45,362 bases of DNA from Kamptonema sp. UHCC 0994 (GTDB taxonomy: Bacteria; Cyanobacteriota; Cyanobacteriia; Cyanobacteriales; Microcoleaceae): NCBI RefSeq assembly GCF_029167235.1, contig NZ_JARFTR010000080.1, positions 5,144-50,505 of the forward strand, read 5' to 3'. Numbering within the stretch: the first letter of the stretch is position 1; each line of letters begins with the position of its first letter. The position numbers were made by a program, and so were the translations under genes. The notes below the pieces were generated by a model. That model was given only the letters and a program-made list of their open reading frames with translations. It ran no database searches and was not told the DNA's origin. This document shows, piece after piece, positions 44,001 to 45,362 of this stretch.

Positions 44001-45115
44001 GCGATATCCAGAAAAGTTTGAAAATAATTGAACAGCGAACTGGTACAAAACCGAGCTTAATTTATGTTTTCTCCCGAACAGAACAACTAGAATTAGTGCT
44101 AGTAACATCATCGGGGTCTATAGTTCACCAGAGTGTCCCAGAAGCTAAACGGGAAGAGTTAGTAAAAGTGCTTACAGAGTTCAGGAATGATATTACTAAT
44201 CCCCGTTTCCGCAATACCACAATTTACCGAGCCTCTGCACAGCTACTTTACAAATGGATAGTTGCACCTTTAGAGCCAACTCTGCAAGAGCGCGGCATTG
44301 ATACGATCGCATTTACTATGGACAGGGGCCTGCGAGGTATCCCCATTGCTGCTTTGCACGATGGGCAAAAGTTTTTGATGGAAAAGTACAATCTCAGTCT
44401 GATTCCCAGTATTAATTTGACAGATACTCGCTATGTGAATGTTAAAAATTCCCCTGTTTTGGCAATGGGAGCTTCACAATTTACTGATTTAAACCCTTTA
44501 CCAGCAGTTCCAATTGAGATAGCCACGATTATCTCAGAATGGCCGGGAGTGGGTTTTCTCAATGAGGGTTTTACTCTGGAGAATTTGAAACGACAACGGG
44601 AAACTCAGCCTTTTGGGATTATTCACCTGGCCACTCATGGGGAATTTCAACCAGGAATACCCAGCAATTCTTTCATTCAACTGTGGGATAGTAAGCTACA
44701 GCTCGATCAACTACAGCAGCTAAGGTTGAATAACCCGGCTGTGGAATTATTGGTGTTGAGTGCTTGCAAGACTGCGGTGGGGGATGGGGATGCTGAGTTG
44801 GGTTTTGGGGGTTTGGCAGTACAGGCGGGGGTGAAGACGGCGTTGGCTAGTCTCTGGTATGTCAGCGATGAGGGTACTTTGGGGCTAATGACTGAGTTTT
44901 ATGGCCAGTTGAGGGGCGCACCGATTAAGGCAGCGGCTTTGCGTCAGGCCCAAATTGCGATGATGCGGGGGGATGTGCGTTTGGAGGGAGGTAAGTTGCG
45001 GGGTTCTAATGGTACGAGTATTGATTTGCCGGAGTCGTTGCGAAAACTTGGAGATCGGAGTTTATCGCATCCTTTTTATTGGTCGGCATTTGTGATGATT
45101 GGCAGTCCTTGGTAA
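41027..45115 (+). CDS. Two-partner-secretion exoprotein fused to a CHAT protease
   Basis: A 1362-aa protein; ATG 41027 is preferred over a GTG at 41018. It has a hydrophobic signal segment ([20 protein letters not shown]), then a filamentous-hemagglutinin-type TPS domain (~30-150; [16 protein letters not shown] and [16 protein letters not shown] with the NPxG motif). A long beta-helix region (~150-780) follows, then a repetitive Pro-Ile-Pro-Thr linker (~790-870) and a C-terminal CHAT domain with His1204 (HLATHGEF) and Cys1247 (LSACKTA), ending [16 protein letters not shown] proteins cross the outer membrane through a TpsB (Omp85-type) channel, so this would present a caspase-like protease on or outside the cell. 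No TpsB gene is within the window. Confidence 0.9.
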   Translation: MIKNLKLDIKKCGLLVFPFYFFIFDSFAEAQPIKPAMDGTGTLVTPEGNRYNIDGGTISKDGANLFHSFQQFGLSEGQVANFLSNPAIRNILARVVGGDASIINGLISVSGGNSNLFLINPAGIVFGANASLNVPGSFTVTTANGIGFGSNWFNAVGVNNYATLVGTPSSFDFSRARSGSIVNAGQLAVLPGQNLTLLGGTVVNTGSLAAPGGQIIVAAVSGENVVRISQQGLLLSLEVRVPQEGESAIAPVSLPQLLTGTGSSHATGLAVNSAGEVVLIGSGLKVESGDVVIAPNSAMPAAGDANSLQGQSAILYGANNLTLLSSQLYTTGNLTLQARNGVIVRDSIANPFVARAGGNLYIQGDRSIDILALNPIPGIAPEPQFQSGGDLSLVSGGNISGDSHFAAGGSFSIRNLSGGPGNFVSRYDPIFSSEGDVVFGDYTGVSLKVEAKGSIIAGNIEITGPDVTVSGSDPDISILTGGPALILRSGVVSLANPPNLPPDAAIGDTNFTSFPSSSSSITVGTISADGQVILSAGGDIVTSDISGGEVAIATGGSITTAGLLQSNGAIALEAAGDILTNDISSVGNGGDVRLTSSGGNIQAGGINVSAGSAIALTASGNLAVDSLRGNAVDVTTNTGTVSIGRIDVNGNVSISAGEKLSLGSINATGGGNNVSLSAENDISLEFINAPGGSIDIRTPGFFRAFGTFTDENVTEASISTVGGDGGGSIVIRHGGGDTDSVTPFVVGDATVNGTAGAIASSRDNIIRPRQSFSNSYSQGNIQIITTDQVIPTPTPTPIPTPIPTPIPTPIPTPIPTPIPTPIPTPIPTPIPTPIPIPIPTPIPIPIPIPIPIPIPTPTPIFTPTPIPIFTPTPIPLTPISPTPSRPNPPSIPIANPSAILQQSQNPLNISINLQRPSIALQPNLIELGNNLRNLTSENAREPVFNSTFRANIDRSFNSGDIVQALGQIEKSFTQEFGEYLGLNLTVGFSSLSDIQKSLKIIEQRTGTKPSLIYVFSRTEQLELVLVTSSGSIVHQSVPEAKREELVKVLTEFRNDITNPRFRNTTIYRASAQLLYKWIVAPLEPTLQERGIDTIAFTMDRGLRGIPIAALHDGQKFLMEKYNLSLIPSINLTDTRYVNVKNSPVLAMGASQFTDLNPLPAVPIEIATIISEWPGVGFLNEGFTLENLKRQRETQPFGIIHLATHGEFQPGIPSNSFIQLWDSKLQLDQLQQLRLNNPAVELLVLSACKTAVGDGDAELGFGGLAVQAGVKTALASLWYVSDEGTLGLMTEFYGQLRGAPIKAAALRQAQIAMMRGDVRLEGGKLRGSNGTSIDLPESLRKLGDRSLSHPFYWSAFVMIGSPW
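43398..43600. repeat. 12-bp tandem repeat coding for the Pro-Ile-Pro-Thr linker
   Basis: About 15 copies of CCAATTCCCACA, nearly identical at the DNA level, with CCCATACC variants towards the end. Expected to vary in copy number by slippage. Confidence 0.9.
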
Positions 45116-45291
45116 ATATAACAACTGCTTTCGCCAATTAAGGCATATATAGAAACCGTCAAGACAGTTAGGAAACTTGCTTATGGCTGAAACCATTAAT
45201 TCTATCCCCTAGCCCCTAGCCCCTCTTCCCAGCTATATAGCAAATTCCATGTATCTGTGGTACACTATGTTCAGTAGCGATCGCAGAAAAA

Positions 45292-45362
45292 ATGAAACCT
45301 TATTTGATCGAGTTTCGCCAAAAAATAGTTAAAGCCTATGAACAAGGAGACACATCAATTCG
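45292..45362 (+). CDS. IS630-family transposase, N-terminal fragment (runs off window)
   Basis: The last 71 bases encode MKPYLIEFRQKIVKAYEQGD followed by TSIR, the start of the helix-turn-helix domain of IS630-type transposases (MKPYS.D.R.KIV.AYE.G.TSIR pattern). The frame is open to the window edge. The left end of the element must lie between 45116 and 45291; I could not identify its terminal inverted repeat without the other end. Confidence 0.8.
   Translation, partial: MKPYLIEFRQKIVKAYEQGDTSI

Noticed and set aside
1-45362. tRNA and rRNA genes
   Set aside because: No cloverleaf-like segment or rRNA core sequence was noticed on either strand, though a covariance search was not possible.

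Overview
The window looks like chromosome from a filamentous cyanobacterium, probably a non-heterocystous Oscillatoria/Microcoleus-type organism (inference). Evidence: very frequent HIP1 octamers (GCGATCGC), a high-light-inducible protein gene, cyanobacteria-typical families (DUF3134, PAP/fibrillin, COP23, CHAT-TPR, DUF6887/DUF6888) and many short tandem heptamers and small palindromic elements between genes. No rRNA, tRNA or CRISPR array was seen.

Layout. 1-4184 (+): the 3' part of a TPR-CHAT caspase-like protease gene, overlapping by 4 nt a 150-aa unknown gene, then a 456-aa protein with a coiled-coil body and two C-terminal membrane helices. This looks like a protease / small protein / membrane-effector operon. 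4185-5014 is a palindrome-rich relic region. 5015-7100: Fe-S PD-(D/E)XK nuclease, a DUF6887 gene with an eroded DUF6888 partner, and a HigB/HigA-like toxin-antitoxin pair. 7249-11668 (-): two AAA-like ATPases, one fused to a trypsin-like domain that has lost two of three catalytic residues and to a COP23 domain. 11952-16601: small secreted Cys peptide, NfeD-like OB protein, PAP/fibrillin, GT4 glycosyltransferase, DUF3134, mraY. 17044-21787: an NCS1-permease/Cys-cluster/histidine-kinase fusion, GT2 glycosyltransferase, glutathione S-transferase. 22097-23255: secreted pentapeptide-repeat protein and a phosphomannose-isomerase-type cupin.

23794-29272 (-): a four-gene unit WGR-HEAT protein, HicB-like, HicB-like, SWIM zinc-finger protein, reminiscent of the MolR/YehI and YehQ partners of MoxR-VWA systems but without MoxR or VWA genes in view. 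29496-34350: hli gene with an HLR1-like site, RTX protein with a duplicated upstream element, secreted PPC-like protein, retropepsin-like protease, clpX. 34608-38397: B12-binding radical SAM protein, 1 kb of non-coding DNA with a perfect 20-bp hairpin and a possible structured RNA, and a GT4 glycosyltransferase. 38559-45115: a large RTX protein and a two-partner-secretion exoprotein fused to a CHAT protease. The window ends inside an IS630-family transposase gene.

Best candidates for something undescribed: the CHAT operon at the left edge, the secreted TPS-CHAT fusion at the right edge, the WGR/HicB/HicB/SWIM operon, the permease-kinase fusion, and the AAA-pseudoprotease-COP23 fusion. All functional statements come from reading the translations; no database search was run.
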